A stretch of 64,000 nt of DNA from Novosphingobium sp. 9 (lineage in GTDB: Bacteria; Pseudomonadota; Alphaproteobacteria; Sphingomonadales; Sphingomonadaceae). The notes beneath the pieces are model-generated. The model was not told the DNA's origin. It did no database searches and saw nothing but the letters and a program-made list of their open reading frames with translations. The first letter of the stretch is position 1. Each line of letters opens with the position of its first letter. The position numbers were made by a program, and so were the translations under genes. This document shows positions 35,264 through 44,241 of this stretch, one piece after another. Location: positions 2,914,501-2,978,500 of the forward strand of contig NZ_CP022707.1 in the NCBI RefSeq assembly GCF_025340265.1, in the 5' to 3' direction.

Positions 35264-36314
35264 GAGCGGATTTCGATCAGTCTGGATCATATCCGCAAGA
35301 GCTGAAGTAATTGGCGCATTCGGCGGGTTGGAAGATGTCGACGAGCTTTCCGATGAGGCTCCACAGACCGCTGACTGTTCGCTCCCCGATTTTCCTTAGG
35401 AGGGCCTTGAGGCGGGAGAAAGCCTTCTCGATCGGATTGAAGTCCGGGCTGTAGGGCGGAAGGAAGCGCAGTGTCGCACCTGCTGCTTCGATCCGATCCC
35501 GGACAGCCGGACGCTTATGGCTCGACAGATTGTCCATTATGACGATGTCACCTGGCCGCAGTTCAGGTACGAGAACCTGGGCCACGTAGGCCTCGAACCA
35601 ATCGCCGTTGATGGGACCGTCCAGTACCATCGGTGCGACCATGCCCGTCATGCGCAGAGCCGCGACCAGCGTAGTGGTCTTGCGGTGCCCGTGAGGGAAA
35701 CCCATCCGCAGTCGCTCGCCTTTGGCACAGCGGCCATGGCTGCGGGTCATGTTGGTGGCGGTCCAGGTTTCATCGATGAAGACCAGGCGTCCTGGTTCGA
35801 GGTCGACCTGCCCCTCGAACCAATCATGCCGCTGCTTCAGGACGTCGGGACGGTCCTGCTCGATTGCATGGCCAGTCTTTTTTTGCGCGTCATGCCCCGA
35901 CGTACAAAAAACCGATGAAGTCCCGCTACCGAGACGATCAGTCCGGCTGCGGCCAGATCCACCCGTAGTTCTTCCAGCGAAATGTCCTTCCGCGCCTCCC
36001 AGACAGCGAGGACTTCCGCCGCTCGTTCCTCGATCCGGCGCGAACGCACATCACCGCCTTGCGGTTTGGCGGCAAAGGCGCCCGTGTCGCGCCGAAGTGC
36101 ATGCCAGCGGATCGCCGTCGAGGGGGCAACACCAAATCGCGCCGCCGCCGCCCGGCAACTCAATCCGTTATCGATCGCTGCCAAAAGCCGCGAGCGCAAA
36201 TCCATCGAAAGCGGATGACCCATCCATGCCAGCCTCCTTCACCAGCACGGATTATGAATCACAAAACGCTATCGTAGGGAATCCCTACCGATTCATACCG
36301 GTCGAAATCCGCTC
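35264..36314 (-). mobile_element. IS630-family insertion sequence
   Basis: The ends are GAGCGGATTTCGA (35264-) and its complement TCGAAATCCGCTC (-36314), flanked on both sides by TA (35262-35263 and 36315-36316), the target IS630/Tc1 elements duplicate. The element is 1051 bp and holds one frameshifted transposase. Its right TA coincides with the first bases of the adjoining IS5 element. It truncates the membrane protein gene. Confidence 0.88.
35277..36223 (-). CDS. IS630-family transposase, expressed through a -1 frameshift
   Basis: Two frames join at an A7 run (plus-strand T-run 35878-35884). The N-terminal part (from MGHPLSMDLRSRLL) has the HTH pattern SCRAAAARFGVAPSTAIRW. The C-terminal part has the DDE_3 core with IVIMDNLSSHK and PPYSPDFNPIEKAFSRLK. 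Slipping back one base on A-AAA-AAG gives MTRKKKTGHAIEQDRPDVLK and a 315-residue product. IS630 elements commonly use such A-run slippage, so this is probably natural rather than an error. Confidence 0.85.
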
Positions 36315-37167
36315 TAAGGCGTAAATTTCCAAGCTGGCTTGAAGTTTTCCGTCTCACGTGATTCAGGCTTTCCATTGCAATGGAGGCTTGATGGCACGGC
36401 GGCGCTACGAACTGACGGATGGAGAATGGGCGATTATCGAGCCCTTGCTGCCCAACAAGCCGCGTGGCGTTCCCCGAGTTGATGACCGACGGGTTTTGAA
36501 CGGCATCCTTTGGCGTTTCCGTACCGGCTCGCCATGGGTGGAGATACCCGAACGCTATGGACCTTCCACGACCTGCTGCAACCGGTTCGTCCGTTGGCGC
36601 AAAGCCGGGGTGTGGGACCGGCTGCTCGTTGCGGTCTCCGCCGCTTTCGCGAGTGAGATCGTGATGATCGATTCCAGTTGCGTCCGCGTCCACCAGCACG
36701 GTGCGACGGGTAAAAAAGGGGAACTGGAGATCGCGGCATGGGACGTTCCCGAGGCGGTCTCACGAGCAAAATCCATGCCCTCGTTGACGCTGATGGTCGT
36801 CCCGTCGCCCTGCGCCTGACCGGAGGCCAGGTTCACGACAGCCAGGAAGCCGAAGCCCTGCTTGAGACTGTACTCGAAGGCGCGACACTACTCGGCGACA
36901 AAGGCTACGACAGCAACGCCATCCGGGAGGCTGCCGCCCGCAAGAATGTTTGGGCCAACATCCCGGCACGATCCAACCGCAAGCAGCGCTTCGCCTTCTC
37001 GGGCTGGGTCTATCGCCAGCGCAATCTCGTCGAACGCTTCTTCAATCACATCAAACACTTCCGAGGCATCGCCACCCGCTACGACAAGTGTCCCGAAAAC
37101 TACCTCGCCGCCGTCAAGCTCATATGCGCTCGCATCTGGTGCGCTGGATAATGAGTCTACGTCCTAG
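36315..37167 (+). mobile_element. IS5-family (IS427-like) insertion sequence
   Basis: Imperfect inverted ends are read as TAAGGCGTAAATT at 36315 and TAGGACGTAGACT (complement) ending at about 37166. The size is about 853 bp, usual for the IS427 group. It directly abuts IS630 on its left and a second, shortened IS5-like copy on its right. The end positions are approximate by a few bases. Confidence 0.75.
36391..37151 (+). CDS. IS5-family transposase, expressed through a -1 frameshift
   Basis: It starts at MARRRYELTDGEWAIIEPLL. The first frame carries DUF4096-type N-terminal sequence and the first catalytic Asp (IVMIDSSCVRVHQH). The second frame carries GMGRSRGGLTSKIHALVDADG, LLGDKGYDSN and VERFFNHIKHFRGIATRY. 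Slippage at the AAAAAAG run (about 36712-36718) reads KKRGTGDRGMGRSRGG and gives 253 residues. This two-frame arrangement is usual in the IS427 group. Confidence 0.86.
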
Positions 37168-37300
37168 GGCATAAACTCATAAAATCGCTTGAGGTTTGAC
37201 GGCTATCCTGACTCAGAGCCCTGCATATCGGAGGGTTAGATGGCACGGCGACGCTATGCACTGACGGATCGGGAGTGGGTAATCATCGAGCCCTTGGTAT
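37166..37300 (+). pseudogene. Remnant of a second IS5-family element
   Basis: From 37166 the sequence parallels the left end and leader of the first IS5 (CTAGGGCATAAACTC, then GCTTGAGGTTT), followed at 37240 by MARRRYALTDREWVIIEPL in frame. After about 20 codons the similarity stops and a stop codon follows. It is a related but not identical element, cut after its first 130 bases. It borders the chromosomal genes to the right. Confidence 0.75.
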
Positions 37301-37366
37301 CTCGAAATAAAGCCAGCCTCACACCCGGCCTGCCTACATAGCGCATCGAGAGGCCGAAAAACCGGA

Positions 37367-38380
37367 TCAGGCGATCTCGACAAAATAACGGGCCATTGCC
37401 TCTGCACAGCTGTCGCTCAACTCGATGAAGGCCCGGCGACGGTCCGCATCGTCACACGTTCGCACGAACAGCCCCGCCTCGACCATCTGGCCGATCCATC
37501 GCAGGGCCGTCGTCGGCGGGACGGCCGCGGCGATGCACAGCGACGTGACGGAAACCCGCCCACCCTCGGCACGCGCTGCCGTAAGGTCGAGCAGCATGTC
37601 CCAGGCGGGATCGGCGAACAGGGCGGCGTCTATGAAGCGCCCGCGCAGCTGTCGCTGCCGGATGACACGGCGCACCACCCGCGCTTCGGGCAAGGCTGGC
37701 TGCCGCGCCTGCAGGCCGTCGTCCCCCGATTGACCGGGAGGTGGTGCCACCGGAGCCGTCCGGGCAGGATCACGGGCGTCCCCCGCGCCCCCCGGCGCCA
37801 GATTTTCGATGCGTCCGGCGATCATCCCCACCTGCTCCGTCAGGCGCAGGATCATCAGCCTGTCATCTTCCGACAGTTCGCGCACGCCCGCCTTCGGGAT
37901 GGCCGCCAGCACCCGCCCCAGCGCGAGAACCCGCTCAGCGCGATCGGGATCGACGAGAATCTGCGCACACGACTGGTCGAAACAGGCGAATACATCGTCA
38001 AGCGCTGCGGCATTGGTGGATACGATCAGCTGCGTCCTGGCCTGTGCTGCCCGCATGTCCAACTCACACAACGCCGCCAGATTGCGCGCGGCGATGGCGG
38101 GACAGTCCACCAGAACCACATCGCTGAGCGCACAGTCCGCGCGAAGCAGATCGTCCAGCGACCCCACGCGGCGTACCGCAAGGCCAGCGGCGCCCAGATC
38201 GTCCCGCAATGTGGCGCGCAGTGCAGCGCGATCCGCGAAGATCGCCACCGACACGTCATCCCGCAACGCACCGCTGCCGGAGCCACCGCCCCCGCCCCCA
38301 CCTCCGGATCGACCGTAGGCAAAGTCTGCCGCGCTGCTTGCCGAAAAATCCTGATCGAATTCACGCTGCCCTGAATACAT
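37367..38380 (-). CDS. Winged-helix (MarR-like) regulator with N-terminal receiver-like domain
   Basis: The 337-residue protein begins at the ATG after GGGGAG (MYSGQREFDQDF). A poly-Gly linker (about residues 27-38) precedes a receiver-like fold: SVAIFADRAALRATLRDDL, DVVLVDCPAIAARNLAAL, TQLIVSTNAAALDDVF. The Asp in VLVDCP sits where a phospho-acceptor would be, but the acidic pair is missing. The C-terminal part is a MarR-like winged helix (VSVTSLCIAAAVPPTTALRWIGQMVEAGLFVR, then RRAFIELSDSC). It is probably a DNA-binding regulator. The gene next to it was lost to the IS pile-up, so targets are unknown. Confidence 0.75.
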   Translation of the reverse strand: MYSGQREFDQDFSASSAADFAYGRSGGGGGGGGSGSGALRDDVSVAIFADRAALRATLRDDLGAAGLAVRRVGSLDDLLRADCALSDVVLVDCPAIAARNLAALCELDMRAAQARTQLIVSTNAAALDDVFACFDQSCAQILVDPDRAERVLALGRVLAAIPKAGVRELSEDDRLMILRLTEQVGMIAGRIENLAPGGAGDARDPARTAPVAPPPGQSGDDGLQARQPALPEARVVRRVIRQRQLRGRFIDAALFADPAWDMLLDLTAARAEGGRVSVTSLCIAAAVPPTTALRWIGQMVEAGLFVRTCDDADRRRAFIELSDSCAEAMARYFVEIA

Positions 38381-38476
38381 CGCCTTCGACTCCCCTGCCA
38401 ACAAGAACAGGATCGGAACAAAAAGCGATCAAGTCAAGAAACTACGTAGTAGTCTGTAAGGCACGTTCGGAGCGGG

Positions 38477-39499
38477 TCAGAGCCACCCGGAAAGTTCATT
38501 GCGAACAAGAGCCTGCAACATGTCCATACCCGCCTCGGAAGCATTGAGGCAGGAAAGGGTTACAAAACTTTCACCCCCGGATTCGAGGAAGACTTCCCTT
38601 CCCCGGATCGCCAGTTCTTCCAGCGTTTCGACGCAATCGGCGGAAAAACCGGGTGCCGCAATCGCGAGTCGCCGCGTGCCGCCGTGGGCCATCTCGGCCA
38701 GCACCGCCTCTGTCGAAGGCTCCAGCCATCTGGCCCGGCCAAATCGCGACTGGAACGCATGACGGATCTCCAGCGCGGGAAAGCGCGCGGACAGGCGCTC
38801 CTGCAGCAGGCGGGCCGTCTTGAGGCAATGGCAGTGATAGGGATCGCCCAGCTTCAGCGTCCGCTCGGGCATGCCGTGGAACGAGAGCAGCAGTGCCTCG
38901 GGCAATTCGGGAAGCGCTGCCAGCTGCGCGCCCAGATCGGTTGCCAGCGCGTCGATGTGGGCCGGGGCGTCATAGTACGATGGCAGCGTGCGCAGGGCGG
39001 GCTGCCAGCGCATGGAACCGAGCGCCGTGCCCACTGCGTCCATCACCGAGGCGGTCGTCGCCGCGCAATATTGCGGATAGAGCGGCGCGATCAGGATACG
39101 CTCACAGCCCGCGCTGCGCATCGCCTCCATCCGCGAGGGGATCGAGGGATTGCCGTAGCGCATCGCCCAGTCGACCATCACCTCCGCCCCCAACCGCGCC
39201 TGCAAGGCCTCTGCCTGCGCCGCCGTGATCGCGGCGAGCGGCGAGCCCTTGTCCGTCCACACTTGCGCATAGGCATGCGCCGACTTGGCCGGTCGGGTGC
39301 GCAGGATCACCCCGTGCAGGATCGGCTTCCAGACGACAGCCGGGATCTCGATCACGCGCGGATCGGAAAGGAACTCGGCCAGATAGCGGCGCACCGCCTG
39401 CGGCGTCGGCGCATCGGGCGTGCCCAGATTGACCAGCAGAACGCCCACGCGCGGCGCCTTGAGCGGCGGATGATCGGCAGGGAGAGTAGGGTTCGGCAC
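38477..39499 (-). CDS. hemH: Ferrochelatase
   Basis: The 340-residue enzyme inserts Fe2+ into protoporphyrin IX, the last step of heme synthesis. Motifs include VGVLLVNLGTPDAPTPQAV at the start, the catalytic His in LLLSFHGMPERT, and PGFSADCVETLEELAI, which carries the conserved glutamates. GTG at 39499 is chosen because it lies two bases after the stop of the preceding molybdenum hydroxylase gene and gives the normal length; the frame is open far upstream but there it is only antisense-like sequence. It is the last gene of the mrp-hydroxylase-hemH run. Confidence 0.95.
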   Translation of the reverse strand: MPNPTLPADHPPLKAPRVGVLLVNLGTPDAPTPQAVRRYLAEFLSDPRVIEIPAVVWKPILHGVILRTRPAKSAHAYAQVWTDKGSPLAAITAAQAEALQARLGAEVMVDWAMRYGNPSIPSRMEAMRSAGCERILIAPLYPQYCAATTASVMDAVGTALGSMRWQPALRTLPSYYDAPAHIDALATDLGAQLAALPELPEALLLSFHGMPERTLKLGDPYHCHCLKTARLLQERLSARFPALEIRHAFQSRFGRARWLEPSTEAVLAEMAHGGTRRLAIAAPGFSADCVETLEELAIRGREVFLESGGESFVTLSCLNASEAGMDMLQALVRNELSGWL

Positions 39500-39501
39500 G
39501 C

Positions 39502-41787
39502 TCAGGCATCCTCGGCAAAGAGCGGCAAACGCCGCAGACGCAGCCCGGTTGCGGAGAACAGGGCATTGGCAATGGCAGGGGCGGCGACCGCGACGCCCAG
39601 TTCGCCCGGATCGGCAGGCGGCTGCGTGCTGGTGACAAAGCCCACATCGATCTGCGGACAGTCCTTCAGCGCAGGCACCGCGAGCGCCGAGAGCCTGTCG
39701 GCATCCGGCCACCCTTGCGTCCAGCTGCCCGCACTGCCGAGCGCGAGGCCCAGGCCGAAGATCAGGCCGCCCTCGATCTGCTGGCGCGCAATGTCGATAT
39801 TCACGATCCGCCCGATATCGACCACCGCGCTCAGCGCATCGACGCGCACGCCGCCCTCGTCGCGGCGGACACGGGCGACAAGGGCGATCCGGCCCTCCCC
39901 GATGCGCGCATCGCCGATACGATGGCAGGCGATGCCCTGTCCGCTGTTGTCGCTGCCGCCGTCCCAGTTCGCCAGCGAGGAGACGCGCTGGAGGCACTCG
40001 GCCATGCGCGGATCGCCGCCCAGCATCGCCATGCGATAGCTCAGCGGCTCGCACCCGGCACGGTGGGCGAGTTCATCGACGAAGCACTCGTTGAAAAAGG
40101 CGGTGTAGCCATGGGCATTGCCGCGCATCCGTCCGGTCGGCAGGTCGAGCGCGGCGGGCACGTGATCGACGGCGAGGTTGGCGATGTCGTAGCCCGGCAC
40201 TGCGCCGGACAGCGCCAGCGGATCGGCAACGCCCTGCACCGCGCGCGCGGCATCGGCGGGAGATTGCGCCCCGAACAGCCGCTCGCCGAATTCGCGCGCG
40301 GTGGCGGGCACGGCGATGCGGGCGCGCCAGGCGGTGATCTGGCCATCGCCATCGGGCCGTGCAGCCATGACCGCCACCGCAGGCGTGCGCGGCAGGCCCG
40401 CGACATGCTCCTGTCGCCGCGACCATGTAAGCTGCACCGGCTTGCCGACGGCTTTGGCGATAGTCGCGACTTCGGCCCCTTGCGCAAATTCCAGCCGCCG
40501 GTCGAAACTGCCGCCGATAGGCATGGGATAGAGCACGACATCGCCTGCTCCCACGCCCGCCGCCTTCGCCGCAGCACGGCGCGCAGCCTCGGGCGCCTGC
40601 GTGCCGATCCACAGCTCCAGCCGCCCATCCTCGTCCAGCCGCGCAGTGGCGCTGGCGGTCTCGATGGTGGCGTGGAGCGCCGGGGCGACCTCGTAGCGCA
40701 GCTGGACCGGCAGGCCGCCCGACACCGCTTCCGCATCGCCCTGAAGGTGGATGCGGTGCGGATCGCCGCGCGTCATCGCGGCATCGAGCGCGAGGTCGAT
40801 CGCATCGCCATCGGCGGCGTGCGAAACCCTGAAATGCGGTGCGGCACGCTGGAGCGCCTGCTCGGCGGTCCACCAGTCACGGGCGACCGCCGCCACCCAG
40901 TCTGCCCCTTCGACGAAACGGACGAAGCCCTTCAGGCCCTTGCCCGCCTGTTCATCGAGGCCAGCGATCTGCGCCACCCCCAGCGGTCCGTGGCGGATCG
41001 CGGCGAACAGCATGTCGGGCAGGCGGATATCGCCCGCGAACGTCCACGAGCCATCGACTTTGGCGGGCAGATCGAGGCGCGGATGGCGCAAGGGGGCGCC
41101 GGGCGGAAATTCCTCGGGGCTTTCGGCCTCGGGATCGCTCTGCAGCGGCGGTGGCGAGGGTGGCGTCAGCCCCGCTGCCGCTTCGGCCAGCAATCCGAAC
41201 GAGAGCGCCTTGTCGCCATAGGTCACAAGGCCACCGGCGACCGCGCACTCTTCGGGCGTGACGCCCCAGCGCGCCGCCGCAGCCTGCGTCAACAGGCTGC
41301 GCGCGATAGCTCCGGCAGCGCGTGCGGGCGCCTCGTAGGCCGCGAGCGCGGTGCCGTCCGCCGTCACATCGAAGCGATTGTCCTGTGCCCAGCGGCGCGT
41401 CAGCAGGTCCACCGGATCGCCCGCCAGCGCATCGGCGATACGCGGGCCGGTCGGCATCCACAGCGGCGCCCATTCCGCCGCCAGCACGGTGTTGGCATAG
41501 AGCGCGCTGGGCGGCGCGGGCTCGACCGCGATCTGCCGCCAGTCCGCCCCCAGTTCCGCCGCGACGATCTGCGGCAGGACCGTGGTGATCCCCTGCCCCA
41601 TCTCGACCTGCGGCACCGCCACGGTGACGACGCCCTGCGTATCGATCTTGAGCCAGGCATCGAAGGCGAACTGATCCGGCCCGGCCTTCAGGGGCAATGG
41701 AAAGCGGCGCGGGCGCAGCACGAAGCCCAGCGCCAGCCCGCCCCCGGCGAGCGCCCCGATCAGCACGCCGCGCCGGGTCGGCGCCAT
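39502..41787 (-). CDS. Xanthine dehydrogenase-family molybdopterin-binding subunit (IorB-like)
   Basis: The 761-residue large subunit starts with a twin-arginine-like signal (MAPTRRGVLIGALAGGGLAL), so it is probably exported folded with its cofactor. It shows VPQVEMGQGITTVLPQIVAAELG, GGSFDRRLEFAQGAEVATIA, RMRGNAHGYTAFFNECFVDE and, near the end, PGELGVAVAAPAIANALFSATGLRLRRLP with the expected active-site Glu. These fit isoquinoline 1-oxidoreductase beta or related aldehyde oxidoreductases. The small [2Fe-2S] partner usually next to it is not here: neighbours are mrp (1-base TGATG overlap) and hemH. The substrate is unknown. Confidence 0.87.
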   Translation of the reverse strand: MAPTRRGVLIGALAGGGLALGFVLRPRRFPLPLKAGPDQFAFDAWLKIDTQGVVTVAVPQVEMGQGITTVLPQIVAAELGADWRQIAVEPAPPSALYANTVLAAEWAPLWMPTGPRIADALAGDPVDLLTRRWAQDNRFDVTADGTALAAYEAPARAAGAIARSLLTQAAAARWGVTPEECAVAGGLVTYGDKALSFGLLAEAAAGLTPPSPPPLQSDPEAESPEEFPPGAPLRHPRLDLPAKVDGSWTFAGDIRLPDMLFAAIRHGPLGVAQIAGLDEQAGKGLKGFVRFVEGADWVAAVARDWWTAEQALQRAAPHFRVSHAADGDAIDLALDAAMTRGDPHRIHLQGDAEAVSGGLPVQLRYEVAPALHATIETASATARLDEDGRLELWIGTQAPEAARRAAAKAAGVGAGDVVLYPMPIGGSFDRRLEFAQGAEVATIAKAVGKPVQLTWSRRQEHVAGLPRTPAVAVMAARPDGDGQITAWRARIAVPATAREFGERLFGAQSPADAARAVQGVADPLALSGAVPGYDIANLAVDHVPAALDLPTGRMRGNAHGYTAFFNECFVDELAHRAGCEPLSYRMAMLGGDPRMAECLQRVSSLANWDGGSDNSGQGIACHRIGDARIGEGRIALVARVRRDEGGVRVDALSAVVDIGRIVNIDIARQQIEGGLIFGLGLALGSAGSWTQGWPDADRLSALAVPALKDCPQIDVGFVTSTQPPADPGELGVAVAAPAIANALFSATGLRLRRLPLFAEDA

Positions 41788-42821
41788 CAGCGGGCGCCTT
41801 CGGACGTGTCAGGAGCCTGTACATCTGGACTTTGCGTCTCCAGCCAGTCCGCCACGCGGGCCGCCAGCGCGGCGAAAGCCTCGGCCTGCGCACCGTCGCC
41901 CGCCGCCACCGGAACGCCTTCGTCGCTCTGGCGCCGGATCGCGATGTCGAGCGGGATGCGTCCCAGGAAATCGAGCCCCTGTTCGGCCGCCGAGGCTTCC
42001 GCCCCGCCGCAGCCGAACGGATCGCTCACCTCGCCGCAGTGCGGGCAGGCATAGCCCGCCATGTTCTCGATCAGGCCGACGATCGGCACGCCCAGCTTAC
42101 GGAACAGCCCGGTGGCGCGCGCAGCGTCGATCAGCGCGAGATCCTGCGGGGTCGAGACGATCACGATGCCGGAGGGCGGGAACTGCTTGGCCAGCGTCAG
42201 CTGGATATCGCCGGTGCCGGGCGGCAGGTCCACGATCAGCACTTCGGCATGATCCCAGTGCGCTTCCAGCATCTTGACCATCGCGCCTGCCACCATCGAG
42301 CCGCGCCAGGCGATCGCCTCGCCCGCGCCCGCCAGTTGCGCCATCGACAGCATCGGCACGCCCCAGCGGCTCGCCACGGGAACCAGCCGCTTGTCGTGCG
42401 CGACCGGACGCTCGTTCTCGGCCCCCAGCAGCCGCGCCTGCGACGGCCCCTGAATATCGGCATCGACCAGTCCGACACGCAGGCCCCGACGCGCCAGCGC
42501 CACCGCCAGATTGGCCGAGACGGTGGACTTGCCGACCCCGCCCTTGCCCGAGGCGACCGCGATGATGCGCGGCCCTGTGGGTTGCGGGCGACGCTCGCCC
42601 ATCATGGCGACCCGCAGTTCGGTCACGCCGGGAACCTGCGCCAGTGCCGCACGCGTGGCCTGTTCGAGACGGACGGCGGCTCGCTCGTCCAGCCCCTCGC
42701 CATCGAGCACCAGCGTCACCACGCCATCGACCGCACGCAGCGATTGCAGGCGTGCGGCAGCCTCCGCAGGCAGTTTCGCCTTCAGCAAAACTTCCGTGTT
42801 TTCGTCCCGTTCGCCTGCCAC
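41787..42821 (-). CDS. mrp: Mrp/ApbC-type iron-sulfur cluster carrier ATPase
   Basis: The 344-residue protein from GTG 42821 follows GGAGG; the frame is open to 42953, but the extra residues look non-coding. The N-terminal DUF59-like domain is followed by the deviant Walker A ASGKGGVGKSTVSANLAVAL, then GLVDADIQGPSQARLLG, VLIVDLPPGTGDIQLTLAKQ, and the CxxC in GYACPHCGE that binds the Fe-S cluster. It carries Fe-S clusters to apo-proteins, possibly including the adjacent hydroxylase system. Confidence 0.93.
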   Translation of the reverse strand: MAGERDENTEVLLKAKLPAEAAARLQSLRAVDGVVTLVLDGEGLDERAAVRLEQATRAALAQVPGVTELRVAMMGERRPQPTGPRIIAVASGKGGVGKSTVSANLAVALARRGLRVGLVDADIQGPSQARLLGAENERPVAHDKRLVPVASRWGVPMLSMAQLAGAGEAIAWRGSMVAGAMVKMLEAHWDHAEVLIVDLPPGTGDIQLTLAKQFPPSGIVIVSTPQDLALIDAARATGLFRKLGVPIVGLIENMAGYACPHCGEVSDPFGCGGAEASAAEQGLDFLGRIPLDIAIRRQSDEGVPVAAGDGAQAEAFAALAARVADWLETQSPDVQAPDTSEGAR

Positions 42822-42993
42822 AACACCTCCAGCGCGCCTTGCCTCGCAAGCGCATATCGGCAGCGATCCGAACCGCCGGACATGCGCATCCTTGCGGCTG
42901 CCGTGGCCCAGTGGATCAAAAAGGACAAGAGAGCCTCTGTTTTTGTGCCCCAACGGTTCCTATAGAGACCGGATGACAGGATTAGGTGGAGCG

Positions 42994-44241
42994 ATGGCGC
43001 GCGGTGTTCTTGCGATGACCGGACGGCGCAGTCCCTGGGGAGGTTCCTCGGACAACGGCGGTGACGGATCGCGAAACGACGGCGACGATCACGCGCAAGA
43101 GCCCGGCGACAGCGCCGACCCCGAAGTCGGCGCGGATGAGGCGCCAGACAGCGGGGCGCCCGAGGATCGCAGCCCTCCTCCGTCCAAGGCCCCGGAACAA
43201 CGCGGGCCGCGCAACCCCTGGCTGCCCACCGGCACGCCGTCGCGCAAAGGCCCCGGCCTCGACGATATCTTCCGTGGCCGCGACAGCGGCAACCGCAACG
43301 CGCAGCGCCCGTCCGCGCCCGGCGGCGGCAATCGCGGCCCTTCGCTGCCGCAGTTTCCCATGCGCCCCGAACTCGCTGCGCGCTGGATCCCCTGGGCCAT
43401 CGGCGCCGCAGTGATCGCCGTGGCGGCCGCCTCCAGCATTCATGTGGTGGGCCAGAAGGAAGAGGGCATCGTCACCCAGTTCGGGCGCTATTCGCGCACG
43501 CTCGGCCCCGGCGTCTCGCTGACGCTCCCCTGGCCGGTCGAACAGGTTGCCGTGACCGACGTCACCAGCATCAAGATCGATTCGATCCCCGAGGGCGAAT
43601 CCGAGATGCTGATGCTCACCAGCGACAAGAACCTTGTGGACCTTACCTATCTGGTGCGCTGGAACATCAAGAACCTGCGCGATTATTCGTTCCAGATCGC
43701 CGACCCGCAGGACACCGTTCGCGAAGTGGCCGAAGCCTCGATGCGCGCCTCGATCGCGCAGATAGGCCTCGATTCCCTGCTGACCGGCGCCGGACGCGGC
43801 CAGGTCGAGGACAGCGTGCGCGATCGCATGCAGCGGGTGCTCGACAGCTATCACGCAGGCGTGCTGATCCAGGGCGTGGAAATCAAGAAGGCCGATCCGC
43901 CGGCCAAGGTTGTCGATGCCTTCCAGCAGGTCACGGTGGCACAGCAGGGTGCCGAGCGCGACCGCTCGAACGCGCGCGCCTGGTCGCAGCAGTTGCTGGC
44001 AGGCGCACAGGGCGCCGCAGAAGCCTTCAACAAGGAATATGCCGAGTACAAGCTCGCCCCGGAAGTGACCAAGCGGCGCATGTGGTACGAAACCATGGAG
44101 CGCGTGCTGCGCAAGAACGGCGCGGTGATCGACGAGGGCAAGGACGGCCATGGCGCCGTGCCCTACCTGCCGCTGCCTGCCCCGAAGAAGCCGGCGCCCC
44201 CGGCTGATGCCCCCGCCGCTTCCTCGGGAGATGCCCAGTGA
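42994..44241 (+). CDS. hflK: FtsH protease modulator HflK
   Basis: The 415-residue protein has a long Gly/Asp/Pro-rich cytoplasmic N-terminus (about 1-130), one membrane helix (AARWIPWAIGAAVIAVAAASSIHVV) and an SPFH/band-7 domain (GIVTQFGRYSRTLGPGVSLTLPWP, NLVDLTYLVRWNIKNL). It forms a periplasm-facing cage with HflC around FtsH and limits its activity. ATG 42994 (after AGGTGGA) is preferred; 42973 and 43015 are alternatives. The stop overlaps the hflC GTG. The gene diverges from mrp. Confidence 0.94.
   Translation: MARGVLAMTGRRSPWGGSSDNGGDGSRNDGDDHAQEPGDSADPEVGADEAPDSGAPEDRSPPPSKAPEQRGPRNPWLPTGTPSRKGPGLDDIFRGRDSGNRNAQRPSAPGGGNRGPSLPQFPMRPELAARWIPWAIGAAVIAVAAASSIHVVGQKEEGIVTQFGRYSRTLGPGVSLTLPWPVEQVAVTDVTSIKIDSIPEGESEMLMLTSDKNLVDLTYLVRWNIKNLRDYSFQIADPQDTVREVAEASMRASIAQIGLDSLLTGAGRGQVEDSVRDRMQRVLDSYHAGVLIQGVEIKKADPPAKVVDAFQQVTVAQQGAERDRSNARAWSQQLLAGAQGAAEAFNKEYAEYKLAPEVTKRRMWYETMERVLRKNGAVIDEGKDGHGAVPYLPLPAPKKPAPPADAPAASSGDAQ

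Noticed and set aside
39715..42054. 779-codon open frame antisense to the molybdenum hydroxylase and mrp
   Set aside because: It is opposite two well-supported genes, rich in Arg/His/Gly, and has no motif.
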